From: Nocardioides sp. URHA0032
Lineage (GTDB): Bacteria > Actinomycetota > Actinomycetes > Propionibacteriales > Nocardioidaceae
Assembly (NCBI RefSeq): GCF_000620645.1
Contig: NZ_JIAV01000020.1
Location: 266,991 to 330,990 of the forward strand
Reading direction: 5' to 3'
Length of the DNA: 64,000 bases
The translations under genes were made by a program, and so were the position numbers. Below the pieces are notes generated by a model. The model was not told the DNA's origin. It was given only the letters and a program-made list of their open reading frames with translations, and ran no database searches. The first letter of the stretch is position 1, and the number at the start of each line of letters is the position of its first letter. Shown in pieces: positions 26,385-33,844 of the stretch.

Positions 26385-26933
26385 GTGGGAATGCGCCGTC
26401 TGCTCCTCGCCCCGGTGGCACTCATGGCGCTCGCGACCGCCGCGCCCGCCGCGCCGGCCGTCGCCTCGGCGCCGCCGACCGAGCGGACCATCACGGACCC
26501 GGTCGAGCCGCACAAGGCCTACGACATCGTCTCGGTGACGCTGAAGGCCGCCTCGGCGGCGGGCCGCAAGGCTCGGGTGACGGTGGTGCACGGCCGCCGG
26601 GTCGACGTCGGCGACGGCATCGACGTCTGGGTCGACAGCGACGGCGACCGGGTGCCCGACCTGTTCATCACCGGGGTGTCCTTCAGCGAGTACGGCGTCT
26701 ACAGGGCCCGCGACTGGGACCGCCACCACCGGGACATCAGCGACCGTGGGTGCGCCTCGGTGCGGATGATCGGGACGAAGTCGGTGATCCGGTTCGACCC
26801 GAGCTGCCTCGGTCCCTCCGAGCGGTTCTCGGTGTCCGTGCGGTCGCACGTCCAGGACCGGGCGGCCCGCACCGACGACTACGTCCCTGGGGTCCACCGG
26901 CTGACGAAGCGGGTCCTCTCCTACACCGGCTGA
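26385..26933 (+). CDS. Secreted hypothetical protein
   Basis: A ~182-residue protein with a signal peptide (RLLLAPVALMALATAAPAAP, cut near APAVASA). The mature part has a calcium-binding-like run DVWVDSDGDRVPDLFI and two Cys (RGCASVRM and PSCLGPS) that may pair. No family is recognised. AGGAGG at 26374-26379 favours the GTG at 26385 (5 nt) over the ATG at 26391 (11 nt). It is probably in one transcript with the methyltransferase gene; a strong hairpin follows. Confidence 0.75.
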   Translation: MGMRRLLLAPVALMALATAAPAAPAVASAPPTERTITDPVEPHKAYDIVSVTLKAASAAGRKARVTVVHGRRVDVGDGIDVWVDSDGDRVPDLFITGVSFSEYGVYRARDWDRHHRDISDRGCASVRMIGTKSVIRFDPSCLGPSERFSVSVRSHVQDRAARTDDYVPGVHRLTKRVLSYTG

Positions 26934-26950
26934 GCCACTCGAGTCCCAGG

Positions 26951-26991
26951 CCCGGCCCGGTGCCGCGCTCGGGACGCGGCGCCGGACCGGG
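26951..26991 (+). terminator. Terminator hairpin
   Basis: A 17-bp stem (CCCGGCCCGGTGCCGCG against CGCGGCGCCGGACCGGG, two mismatched or wobble pairs) with a 7-base loop, 17 bp after the secreted protein's stop. It lies 130 bp before the aldo/keto reductase gene. No T-run. Confidence 0.65.
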
Positions 26992-27124
26992 TGGTCGGTC
27001 CCAGCCTCAGTCGTTCTGCTCCGGAGACCCCGATCAGCCAAGGCGTTGGCGGGCGGGGACCGCTACGTCAATTCCGGGTAACTGCCGCGCGGCCGCCCGC
27101 CCACCGGCTTGTCAGACTGTGTCC

Positions 27125-28114
27125 ATGGAGCAGCGCGTCCTCGGAAGGACCGGCCGCGAGGTCTCGGTCGTCGGTCTCGGCACCTGGCAGCTCGGCGCCG
27201 ACTGGGGCACGGTCTCCGAGGCCGACGCGCATGCCGTGCTGGAGGCGTCGGTCGAGTCCGGGGTGACGTTCCTCGACACCGCTGACGTGTACGGCGACGG
27301 CCGCAGCGAGGAGATCATCGGGACCTTCCTGCGGACCCACCCCGACGTGTTCGTCGCGACCAAGATGGGGCGCCGGATGGAGCAGGAGCCGGACAACTAC
27401 CGGCTCGACAACTTCCGCTCCTGGATCGACCGCTCCCGGCGCGGACTCGGCGTGGACAGGCTGGACCTGGTGCAGCTGCACTGCCCGCCGACGGAGGTGG
27501 TCGAGGCGGACCGGATCTACGACGACCTCGACACGCTGGTGGCCGAGGGCGACATCGCGGCGTACGGCCTGAGCGTCGAGACCGTCGACCAGGCGCTGGC
27601 GGCGATCGCGCGGCCGCACGTCGCCACGGTGCAGATCATCCTGAACGCGTTCCGGCTCAAGCCCCTGGACGAGGTGCTGCCCGCGGCTGCTGCGGCCGGG
27701 GTCGGCGTCATCGCGCGCGTGCCCTTGGCGTCCGGCCTGCTGTCGGGGAAGTACGACCGGTCGACGACGTTCGCCGCCGACGACCACCGCACCTACAACC
27801 GCGACGGCAGCGCGTTCGACGTGGGTGAGACGTTCTCGGGCGTGGACTTCGCGGTCGGCGTGGAGGCCGCGCAGGCCTTCGTCGACCTGATCGACACGGT
27901 CGGCCCCACGGGGCTCAGCCCCGCCGAGGTGGCCCTCGCGTGGGTCTGGCAGCAGCCCGGCGTCACGACGGTCATCCCCGGTGCCCGCAACGCCCAGCAG
28001 GCGCGCGCGAACGCCGCCGCCGGCGATGCGGACCCGCTCCCGCCGGCGTTCCTCGACGGGGTGCGGGACCTGTACGACCGGTACTTCCGGGCGGCCGTGC
28101 ACGAGCGCTGGTAG
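27125..28114 (+). CDS. Aldo/keto reductase
   Basis: A 329-residue (alpha/beta)8 NADPH-dependent oxidoreductase. The catalytic tetrad is visible as Asp-Tyr in LDTADVYGDGRSEE, Lys in VATKMGR and His in LVQLHCPP. The C-terminal TTVIPGARNAQQARAN binds the NADP phosphate. Members reduce aldehydes and ketones; substrate is open. The ATG at 27125 is 6 nt after CAGACT, suggesting a leaderless transcript. It appears to be a single-gene unit. Confidence 0.92.
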   Translation: MEQRVLGRTGREVSVVGLGTWQLGADWGTVSEADAHAVLEASVESGVTFLDTADVYGDGRSEEIIGTFLRTHPDVFVATKMGRRMEQEPDNYRLDNFRSWIDRSRRGLGVDRLDLVQLHCPPTEVVEADRIYDDLDTLVAEGDIAAYGLSVETVDQALAAIARPHVATVQIILNAFRLKPLDEVLPAAAAAGVGVIARVPLASGLLSGKYDRSTTFAADDHRTYNRDGSAFDVGETFSGVDFAVGVEAAQAFVDLIDTVGPTGLSPAEVALAWVWQQPGVTTVIPGARNAQQARANAAAGDADPLPPAFLDGVRDLYDRYFRAAVHERW

Positions 28115-28136
28115 GGCCGGTTCACCTCCGGGGTGG

Positions 28137-28292
28137 TCAGGCGAGCAGCTTGCGGAGCCGGGCACCGGCCTGGAACCGGTGCTGCCGGCGGCGCAGGTCG
28201 CCGCGGCGGCTGCGGATCCGGCCGAGCTCGTCGACCTCGAGGTGGGTCAGCATCAGGGCGGTGGTGGGGTCGATGTTCAGTGAGGCGATCAT
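28137..28292 (-). CDS. Small basic hypothetical protein (51 aa)
   Basis: A 51-residue frame from the ATG at 28292: MIASLNIDPTTALMLTHLEV, then DELGRIRSRRGDLRRRQHRF and a basic end. The first half is hydrophobic/acidic and the second half strongly basic, suggesting a DNA- or membrane-associated peptide. No ribosome site precedes this ATG; an AGGAGG with an ATG 7 nt later (28329) lies upstream but in another frame. It reads against the end of the aldo/keto reductase gene with 22 bp between. Moderately likely to be real. Confidence 0.45.
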   Translation of the reverse strand: MIASLNIDPTTALMLTHLEVDELGRIRSRRGDLRRRQHRFQAGARLRKLLA

Positions 28293-28314
28293 GAGGACGA
28301 CGGTGCGCGCCTGA

Positions 28315-28343
28315 GGTGGTCGCCCACATCGGGCGACCTCCTT
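28315..28343 (-). other. Hairpin containing a ribosome-binding site
   Basis: GGTGGTCGCCC and GGGCGACCTCC form an 11-bp stem with one mismatch and a 5-base loop. Read on the minus strand it begins with AGGAGG (28343-28338) and has an ATG in the loop region (28329), so a good translation start would be folded into the stem. It lies 23 bp before the 51-residue gene. Confidence 0.4.
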
Positions 28344-28390
28344 AGATCCCCCTGTCGGGTACCTCAGACTCCGGTCTAGGCTGGGTGCCG

Positions 28391-28807
28391 ATGAGCGCCG
28401 AGGACTACTGCGACCTGTGTGACCTCCCGAAGTCCCAGTGCATCCACGGGAACCCACCGGCGCCCCCGCCGCCGCGCGCGACGGCCCGGACGGCGACGCC
28501 GCGGGCCGGCAGGCCGGTCGTCAAGAAGGCCGCGCCGAGCCGGTCGGTGCCGCGCAAGTGGACGCCGCCGGAGGCGTTCCGGCCCGACATCGTGGCGGTG
28601 CTGGAGGAGGCCGGTGGCCAGCTCGAGCAGGAGGAGCTGTTCCGGGCGCTGGAGGACCGGATGGCCGAGCGTCTCACCGAGGCGGACCACCAGACGACGC
28701 CCGAGGGCGAGCTGCGGTGGCGGTACGCCGCCCGCCGGGCGCGCCAGGCCCTGATCGCCGACGGCGAGATGACCAAGGGCCGGCCGGGCGTCTGGTCGCT
28801 GGGATGA
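28391..28807 (+). CDS. Winged-helix protein with N-terminal Cys cluster (Mrr-N-like)
   Basis: A 138-residue protein. Residues 7-18 (YCDLCDLPKSQCIHG) have a CxxC...C.H arrangement that could hold zinc. A Pro/Ala-rich linker follows, and the last ~75 residues (RPDIVAVLEEAGGQLEQEEL ... RYAARRARQALIADG ... GVWSLG) resemble the winged helix found at the N-terminus of Mrr-type proteins. No nuclease domain is attached, so a DNA-binding role is inferred. TAGGCT at 28377-28382 sits 8 nt before the ATG. It overlaps the DUF2237 gene by 4 bp. Confidence 0.7.
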   Translation: MSAEDYCDLCDLPKSQCIHGNPPAPPPPRATARTATPRAGRPVVKKAAPSRSVPRKWTPPEAFRPDIVAVLEEAGGQLEQEELFRALEDRMAERLTEADHQTTPEGELRWRYAARRARQALIADGEMTKGRPGVWSLG

Positions 28808-29205
28808 CCGGGCAGCCGGACGAGGTCAACGTCCTCGGCGGCGTCCTGGAGCCCTGCGGGACCGACCCGGTCACCGGCTACTTCCGCGACGGCAGCTGCC
28901 GCTGCGGGTCCGAGGACATCGGCCTGCACGCCGTGTGCGCGGTGATGACCGAGGAGTTCCTCGCCCACCAGCAGGCGGTCGGGAACGACCTGTCGACGCC
29001 GCGACCCGAGTACGCCTTCGCGGGCCTGCACCCCGGCGACCGCTGGTGCGTGGTCGCCGCGCGGTGGCTGCAGGCGTACGCGGACGGGTTCGCCGCGCCC
29101 GTCGTGCTCGCCGCTACGAACCAGCGGGCGCTCGAGATCGTCCCGCTGCGCGCGCTCGAGGAGCACTCCGTCGACGTCCCCGGGGACCCCGGCTCGTTGC
29201 TCTGA
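28804..29205 (+). CDS. DUF2237 family protein
   Basis: A 133-residue protein with the family's fixed residues: NVLGGVLEPCGTDPVTGYFR, DGSCRCGSEDIGLHAVCAVM, GNDLSTPRPEYAFAGLHPGD and RWCVVAARWLQAY. Conserved Cys and His suggest metal binding or redox activity, but the function is unknown. The ATG overlaps the preceding stop (ATGA), so it is translated together with the winged-helix protein. Confidence 0.9.
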   Translation: MTGQPDEVNVLGGVLEPCGTDPVTGYFRDGSCRCGSEDIGLHAVCAVMTEEFLAHQQAVGNDLSTPRPEYAFAGLHPGDRWCVVAARWLQAYADGFAAPVVLAATNQRALEIVPLRALEEHSVDVPGDPGSLL

Positions 29206-29222
29206 CTCCCCGTTGATCTGAC

Positions 29223-29837
29223 TCAGGGCACGACCGAACAGCCGGGTGGCAGCGGCTGACGTCCGGTGAGCGCGAGCAGCACGTCGGTGCCGAGGCCCAG
29301 CTCGAGGGCGCTGGCGCTCGCGAGCTCGAGCGCCTCGGCGAGCGCGACGGTCGGCGGCGTGAACGCCAGCCCGGTCGCCCGGGCGATGTCCAGGCAGTGC
29401 ACGGTCAGCTCGAAGGTGCGGGTCGGGAGGTAGTCGCTCACCCGCATCCCGCCGGCGATGGTCTCCACCACCGGGTCGCCGTCGAGTGCGGCCAGCGCCG
29501 CGTCGGCGTCGGCCCGGTGCTGGTGGAGGGCGGCGACCGGGTCGTCGCCGAGGGCCTGCCCGGCGTCCACCCCGCGCTGGTCGATGGCCGCGGTCGTCTC
29601 CGCCGTGGCGAACCGGTCGACCGCGACGTAGTACGCCGCCGGCGACGCCACCGCGACGGTGTCGGCGCGGGTGCGGAGGTAGGTCGCCACGGTCACCAGC
29701 GAGCGGCCCGTGTGCCCGATCAGCGAGCGCAGGTCCCAGTCGCCGAGCCCCGGTCCGTCGTACCGCTCCCGAGGGACGGCGCCGACGAGGTCGAGGAACG
29801 CGTCGGCGGCGGCGTCGAAGCTGGCGCGGGGCTGCAT
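29223..29837 (-). CDS. Mycothiol-type maleylpyruvate isomerase family protein (DinB fold)
   Basis: A 204-residue protein of the DinB/MDMPI superfamily. The N-terminal four-helix bundle has the metal-binding signature WDLRSLIGHTGRSLVTVATY (His about residue 42). The C-terminal segment has TFELTVHCLDIARATGL, with a second metal-type His. Family members in actinobacteria are mycothiol-dependent isomerases or S-transferases, often annotated TIGR03083/TIGR03086. The exact reaction is unknown. ATG at 29837. Confidence 0.82.
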   Translation of the reverse strand: MQPRASFDAAADAFLDLVGAVPRERYDGPGLGDWDLRSLIGHTGRSLVTVATYLRTRADTVAVASPAAYYVAVDRFATAETTAAIDQRGVDAGQALGDDPVAALHQHRADADAALAALDGDPVVETIAGGMRVSDYLPTRTFELTVHCLDIARATGLAFTPPTVALAEALELASASALELGLGTDVLLALTGRQPLPPGCSVVP

Positions 29838-29909
29838 GCCGCCATTCTCACAGCCGGGGGAGATTAATTCGGAGGCGCGGAGACAGGCTCCGGGCGCACG
29901 ATGGGGGAC

Positions 29910-30044
29910 ATGAACGGGCAGCTCGCGCGGCACCGGGCCTGGCACGCGCTCACCGGGGAGCAGAAGCAGCTGCGCCTCGACGAGCTCCGCCGCCGCCAGC
30001 AGGCGCAGATCGAGATGGAGCTGCGGTTCCTCCGCCGAGCCTGA
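29910..30044 (+). CDS. Small conserved protein (44 aa), paralogue of 33289-33429
   Basis: A 44-residue frame: MNGQLARHRAWHALTGEQKQ, then LRLDELRRRQQAQIEMELRF and a basic end. It is mostly helical and highly charged. The second small gene at 33289 has the same pattern (W-x-A-L, QK/DKQ-x-R-L-x-x-L-R-R-x, Q-x-E-x-E), so the two are paralogues, which supports both being real. An in-frame ATG at 29901 would add three residues. A GCGCACGATGGG stretch upstream resembles the sequence upstream of the second copy. Confidence 0.65.
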   Translation: MNGQLARHRAWHALTGEQKQLRLDELRRRQQAQIEMELRFLRRA

Positions 30045-30153
30045 CTCCCACAGCCGGTCCAGTCCAGTGGGGTTTCGTCCCTCGCGGGGCCGGACGCGGA
30101 TTAGCGTTTGCCGACGCCAATCGGCGACCGGCTCCCTGAGGAGGGACCTCTCC

Positions 30154-30657
30154 ATGACCGACACCAACGAACCCCTACCGACCCAGTCGGCGGTTCCGCC
30201 GCCGTACGAAGCGGCCCCGGCCGCACCCGCGGCCGTTCCCGCGATGGCGGGCGGCGCCGCAGCCGCGCCGTACGCCGTCCCGAGCGGTGCGCCGCTGGGC
30301 AAGATCCGCAGCACGGGCACCTGCGTGCTGCTCACGATCGTGACGCTCGGCATCTACTCCTGGTACTGGTGGTACAAGACGCACGACGAGATGAAGCGTC
30401 ACTCCGGCGACGGCATCGGCGGACCGATCGCCCTGCTCCTCGCGGTCGTGGTCGGCATCGTGATGCCGTTCATCACCTCGGCGGAGGTCGGCAAGCTCTA
30501 CGAGCGCGACGGCAGGCCCGCGCCGGTCAAGGCCGCGACCGGCCTGTGGTACCTGCTGCTCGGCTGGCTGTTCCTCATCGGCGCGATCGTGTGGTTCGTG
30601 AAGACGAACGGCGCGCTGAACGACTACTGGCGCTCGAAGGGCGCCCGCGAGGACTGA
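30154..30657 (+). CDS. DUF4234 membrane protein
   Basis: A 167-residue protein with a Pro/Ala-rich N-terminal tail (residues 1-50) and three hydrophobic segments. The DUF4234 signature is the first helix region STGTCVLLTIVTLGIYSWYW followed by WYKTHDEMKRHSG. GAGGAGGGA at 30138-30146 precedes the ATG at 30154. Similar proteins with a disordered N-terminus are common in actinobacteria; function unknown. A perfect hairpin terminator follows. Confidence 0.85.
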   Translation: MTDTNEPLPTQSAVPPPYEAAPAAPAAVPAMAGGAAAAPYAVPSGAPLGKIRSTGTCVLLTIVTLGIYSWYWWYKTHDEMKRHSGDGIGGPIALLLAVVVGIVMPFITSAEVGKLYERDGRPAPVKAATGLWYLLLGWLFLIGAIVWFVKTNGALNDYWRSKGARED

Positions 30658-30680
30658 GCCTCGCTTTCGGGACGTCGAGC

Positions 30681-30707
30681 GGGCGAGGCCTTCGGTTGGC
30701 CTCGCCC
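30681..30707. terminator. Perfect terminator hairpin between convergent genes
   Basis: GGGCGAGGCC and GGCCTCGCCC form a perfect 10-bp stem with the 7-base loop TTCGGTT. It lies 23 bp after the DUF4234 stop and 8 bp beyond the 3' end of the immunity-like gene, so it can serve both convergent transcripts. Confidence 0.75.
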
Positions 30708-30715
30708 GTGTGACG

Positions 30716-31036
30716 TCAGGCGGGTATCAGGGCCAGGAAGGGTTCGGACACGGGCCGGTCCGGGTCCATGTCGAGAACCGGCACCGTGTCATCGTCAGCC
30801 GGCACCGCGGTGTCAGGATCCGCTGCGGGCCACGCGAGCCAGACCAGCGTGGTCGGCGTGCGTCGCCGGAACTCCTCGTAGGCGGCCCTCGCGGTCGCCG
30901 CGACCACGTCCGGCGGGGGACGGTGATCGGGGCTGCGTTGACACCAGCTGAACTGGTAGAGGCCGACGTAGCCGAGGTCCTCGTACTCCTCGTCGATGCA
31001 GGCGAGGAGGGCGTCAACCTGCGCAGGATCGGTCAC
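30716..31036 (-). CDS. Probable immunity protein of the adjacent toxin
   Basis: A 106-residue acidic protein (DEEYEDLGYVGLYQFSWCQR, later ADDDTVPVLDMDPDRP). No family is recognised. Its GTG start overlaps the stop of the toxin-like gene (GTGA), the typical toxin-then-immunity order of polymorphic toxin loci. Small size, acidity and coupling make it the expected neutralising partner of the basic C-terminal toxin domain; this is inference from context. It ends beside a bidirectional terminator. Confidence 0.65.
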   Translation of the reverse strand: MTDPAQVDALLACIDEEYEDLGYVGLYQFSWCQRSPDHRPPPDVVAATARAAYEEFRRRTPTTLVWLAWPAADPDTAVPADDDTVPVLDMDPDRPVSEPFLALIPA

Positions 31037-32304
31037 AACGTCGGATTTCCTTCCAGCGCGATCTTGATTGGCTTGTCGCTGTTCTGAGACACCACAGCGT
31101 AGGGACCGTGCGTGATCGGGTCCGGCCGGTTCCCGGGGTAGCCGTCCATGAGTCGGATCTGACGTCCGTTGCGGATCGGGTCCGTGAAGACCAAGCCCTC
31201 GCCCCGCTTCGCAGGTCGGACGTCCCACGGGCTCAACAGCTGCGTGAGGTCATGACGACTGAGGCCGCGCAACGAGTGCGGGTCAAACATCCGCTGATCG
31301 CGGAACGTGAGGCCGACCCTTCGCAGCCGCTCCAGGTCGGCCGTCGACATGGTCAGCGCCCGCGCGTCCGACGCGAGCACCAGCCCGGCGAACCTGCCGA
31401 AGGTCGACCGGGCGCGCAGCACGATCTCGCCCGCGGACCGCATCACCGCCGCTGCCGCGGCGGCCGCCGTGCGGACCGCCTCGACGAACTGCAGGATCCG
31501 GGGCATCTCGGCGCCGACGCGGGCGATGTTGATCGCGGTGGCGCCCGCGGCGGTACCGCCCGCGGTGACGAAGCTCAGCCCGATGCCGATGCCCTCGATG
31601 ATCAGCGAGTCGCGGAGCAGGTCGAACAGGAAGTCGAGCATCGCGGCGCGCTGCTGCTCGACCTGGTCGGCGTACTGCTCGCAGGCGCCGGCGATCGCGA
31701 CGTACTGCTCGGCCAGGTCACAGATGCCGCCCTTGAGGGTGCGCACGGCGTCGAGGGCGAGCGGGATCTCGGGAGAGTGCTCCTCGCCGAGCGCCGAGAC
31801 GACCAGGTCGCAGTGGTCCACGAGGGCGGCGAGGCCCCCGGCGGCGCCGCGCCACGTCGCCCCGGCCGTGCGCAGCCTGTCGACGTCGGCGTCCGGCCAG
31901 ATGAACGCCTCGACGTGGTCGAGGAGCCAGTTCAGTGTGTCCGGCAGGCCGGACGGATCGCCACCGAGCGAGGACGGCGGCGCCGTGGGGCGTACGCCGG
32001 TGTACGCGACGTCGTCCAGGCCGGCCAGTCCCTCGGCGGCGCGGTGGTTCTGGTGCGAGCCGTGCGTGAGGCGGCCGAGGCCGGCGAACGAGTCGGCCAG
32101 GTCGGCCAGCGCCGCGAGGCCGTCGGCAGCGGCGGCGTCGTAGGTCTCGGCGAAGTCGGCCGAGCTGGAGGAGTCGCCGGCCATGGCGGCGTAGCCCGCG
32201 AGGGCCGCGGACAGGGAGTCGCAGCGCAGTGCCGCGGCGTGGTTGGCGTGCCCGAAGGCGCTCGTCGCGGTCGTGTAGCCGCCGCCGTCGATGAGGAGCC
32301 TCAT
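31033..32304 (-). CDS. WXG-type polymorphic toxin with C-terminal RNase-like domain
   Basis: A 423-residue protein. Residues ~1-230 are helical with Ala-rich segments like WXG/LXG effector heads, including a W-R-G turn in AGATWRGAAGGL. A hydrophobic segment (~245-275, IGLSFVTAGGTAAGATAINI) is often seen in type VII effectors. The last ~65 residues (RPAKRGEGLVFTDPIRNGRQ, IRLMDGYPGNRP, ITHGPYAVVSQN) resemble small BECR-type RNase toxin domains such as those ending CdiA and other polymorphic toxins, with conserved R, H and K. The exact domain name is not certain. The next gene starts on its stop codon. The ATG at 32304 is the start. Confidence 0.7.
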   Translation of the reverse strand: MRLLIDGGGYTTATSAFGHANHAAALRCDSLSAALAGYAAMAGDSSSSADFAETYDAAAADGLAALADLADSFAGLGRLTHGSHQNHRAAEGLAGLDDVAYTGVRPTAPPSSLGGDPSGLPDTLNWLLDHVEAFIWPDADVDRLRTAGATWRGAAGGLAALVDHCDLVVSALGEEHSPEIPLALDAVRTLKGGICDLAEQYVAIAGACEQYADQVEQQRAAMLDFLFDLLRDSLIIEGIGIGLSFVTAGGTAAGATAINIARVGAEMPRILQFVEAVRTAAAAAAAVMRSAGEIVLRARSTFGRFAGLVLASDARALTMSTADLERLRRVGLTFRDQRMFDPHSLRGLSRHDLTQLLSPWDVRPAKRGEGLVFTDPIRNGRQIRLMDGYPGNRPDPITHGPYAVVSQNSDKPIKIALEGNPTL

Positions 32305-32411
32305 GCCGGCAGGCTGCCCGCGAGGAGGTGCCGCGACGCGGTCACCGCCCGGGCTGTGGACAACCGGCGCCACGACCGTCTCCGGCGCACCCCTCGGGGA
32401 CCGCCGCTACC

Positions 32412-33017
32412 TCAGGTGACGATCCGGATCTCCTCGCCGAGCCGCGCACCCCGCAGCAGCTCCAGGTCGTCACCGGACCAGAACTTCCCCGGGTCGTAGT
32501 AGTTCGTCGGCCGGCTCCCGTCGAGCAGGCCCATCGCGGTGTACGTCGCCGCCACGACCTCGGCGCAGTACGTCAGCTCGGCGGAGGCCGCCCGGCGCAC
32601 CCGCCCGCGCGCCCAGCGCCCGATCAGCTTGGCCGTGGCGGGGAAAGGCGTGCCGTCCAGCCGGGCGATCGTCCTCAGCACCGCGTCCTCCATCTCGCGG
32701 GTGACGGTCCCGTCCAGCTGGCGCAGCCAGGCCTGCTGTTCATACCGGCTGGTCCACTGGTCGACGGCGGCGCGCAGGTCGTGGAGCTGCACGCCGCGGT
32801 GGTGGCTGTTGGTCCAGACGTCCATCAGCCCCTTGCCGAGCTCGGCGTGCCACATCAGCGGTGGCAGGTCGTCGAGGACGACGGCCATCCCGACGTGGTT
32901 GACGGGTGCGTTGGTCAGGACCCGGATAGCGTGGTCCGCGGTCGAGCGGCCGCGGAACAGCCACAGGTCGCCGGTGCGGGTCAGGTCGACCGCCGTGTCG
33001 AGGTGCAGGTCGGTCAT
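32412..33017 (-). CDS. YiiX-like permuted papain-fold protein
   Basis: A 201-residue protein whose elements fit the permuted NlpC/P60 (YiiX/LRAT-like) cysteine peptidase fold: an early His in NAPVNHVGMAVVLDD, a later Cys in AELTYCAEVVAATYTAMGLL, and a final WSGDDLELL strand. The His-before-Cys order is the hallmark of the permuted group, which includes amidases and thioesterases. No signal peptide is seen. GAGGA 8 nt upstream supports the ATG at 33017, which overlaps the region of the divergent small membrane protein gene. Role beside a toxin pair is unknown. Confidence 0.68.
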   Translation of the reverse strand: MTDLHLDTAVDLTRTGDLWLFRGRSTADHAIRVLTNAPVNHVGMAVVLDDLPPLMWHAELGKGLMDVWTNSHHRGVQLHDLRAAVDQWTSRYEQQAWLRQLDGTVTREMEDAVLRTIARLDGTPFPATAKLIGRWARGRVRRAASAELTYCAEVVAATYTAMGLLDGSRPTNYYDPGKFWSGDDLELLRGARLGEEIRIVT

Positions 33018-33030
33018 GGAAGGGGTCCTC

Positions 33031-33195
33031 GTGAAGCTGTGGAAGTGGCTCGGGCTCGCCGGGGTGGCCGGCGTCGCCGCCACCGGGGTCATCATCGCCC
33101 GTGACCAGCGCCAACGGGCGGAGCTCACGCCGGAGCAGGTGCGCGACCGGTTGCACGAGCGGATCGCCGAGCCTCCTGGCACCTCGGGGACCTAG
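33031..33195 (+). CDS. Small single-pass membrane protein (54 aa)
   Basis: A 54-residue protein from the GTG at 33031: VKLWKWLGLAGVAGVAATGV and IIARDQRQRAELTPEQVRDR, then a short helical tail. One membrane helix (~7-23) leads into a basic/acidic helix with a TPEEVR-like motif. GGAAGGGG just upstream gives a good ribosome site. The ATG at 33016 is an alternative that would overlap the divergent gene's start. Function unknown. Confidence 0.6.
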   Translation: MKLWKWLGLAGVAGVAATGVIIARDQRQRAELTPEQVRDRLHERIAEPPGTSGT

Positions 33196-33288
33196 CGGTT
33201 CCAAGTCGGCTCCCAGTCGCCTCCAAGGGCGCGCGCACACGATGGGCGTGCCCGCCAGGGAGGTGGGCACAACCCGAGAGGAACCGAC

Positions 33289-33429
33289 ATGAAGACCACG
33301 CTGATCGAGCGGCGTACCACCTGGCGCGCCCTGCCGCCCCAGGACAAGCAGCAGCGCCTGATGGACCTGCGCCGGAAGCACCAGCGGCAGGTGGAGTTCG
33401 AGATGCTGCGACTGCAGACCATCCGGTGA
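33289..33429 (+). CDS. Small conserved protein (46 aa), paralogue of 29910-30044
   Basis: A 46-residue frame: MKTTLIERRTTWRALPPQDK, then QQRLMDLRRKHQRQVEFEML and a short end. It aligns with the 44-residue product at 29910 along most of its length. GAGAGGAA at 33276-33283 lies 5 nt before the ATG at 33289. A promoter-like GCGCACACGATGGG at 33234-33247 resembles the one before the paralogue. Highly charged, probably a single long helix; function unknown. Confidence 0.68.
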   Translation: MKTTLIERRTTWRALPPQDKQQRLMDLRRKHQRQVEFEMLRLQTIR

Positions 33430-33443
33430 CCCCTGCCATCCCC

Positions 33444-33464
33444 GGCCCCGCCCAGGGCGGAGCC
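33444..33464 (+). terminator. Possible hairpin after the 46-aa gene
   Basis: GGCCCCGCCC and GGGCGGAGCC are near-perfect inverted arms separated by one base; in practice the inner pairs would open as the loop. It lies 15 bp after the stop and before the convergent WXG100 gene. The remaining gap to 33544 shows nothing else. Confidence 0.35.
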
Positions 33465-33544
33465 GCGACCCGCGGGGCGACCCGGGCACCGTGGAGGAGA
33501 CGTGACGTCGTGCGCGCGTCCCGTCCTCGGTGCCCCGGCCCCCG

Positions 33545-33844
33545 TCAACCGGTGGCAGCGACCTGTTGCCACATCCGTACGTTCGTGTCGGCCGCCGAGC
33601 GGTAGCGGTCGTGCGCGGTCGAGCCGGCCGCGCGCATCGCGGCGAGGCCCTCGCGCATCTCGCGGAACCCGGACTCCCACTCCGCCTGGGCCGTGGCCTG
33701 GGCGCCGGCGGCGCGGCCGCTCCAGGTGTCGTGCAGCACGGCGACCCGCCCCGCGATGGCGGCCAGCAGCTCGTCGAGCTCCTCGCCGCACCGGCCGAGC
33801 AGGTCGACGGTCGCGAGCAGCTCCTCGAGGTCCACGGCGTACAT
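33545..33844 (-). CDS. WXG100-type protein (99 aa)
   Basis: A 99-residue two-helix protein with a central W-S-G turn (VLHDTWSGRAAGAQATAQAE), the size and pattern of ESAT-6/CFP-10 family members secreted by type VII systems. No cleavable signal is present, as expected. Its ATG overlaps the stop of the upstream 99-residue partner (TGATG), so the two are made in equal amounts and likely form a heterodimer. No EccC ATPase or other secretion component lies in the window. Confidence 0.75.
   Translation of the reverse strand: MYAVDLEELLATVDLLGRCGEELDELLAAIAGRVAVLHDTWSGRAAGAQATAQAEWESGFREMREGLAAMRAAGSTAHDRYRSAADTNVRMWQQVAATG

Noticed and set aside
27793..28329. 178-codon minus-strand frame beginning with a good AGGAGG-ATG
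   Set aside because: It runs antisense into the aldo/keto reductase gene and encodes Pro/Arg-rich sequence without motifs. The ribosome site is recorded as part of a hairpin instead.
28391..28807. Mrr restriction enzyme
   Set aside because: Only a winged-helix-like part is present; there is no PD-(D/E)xK nuclease domain.
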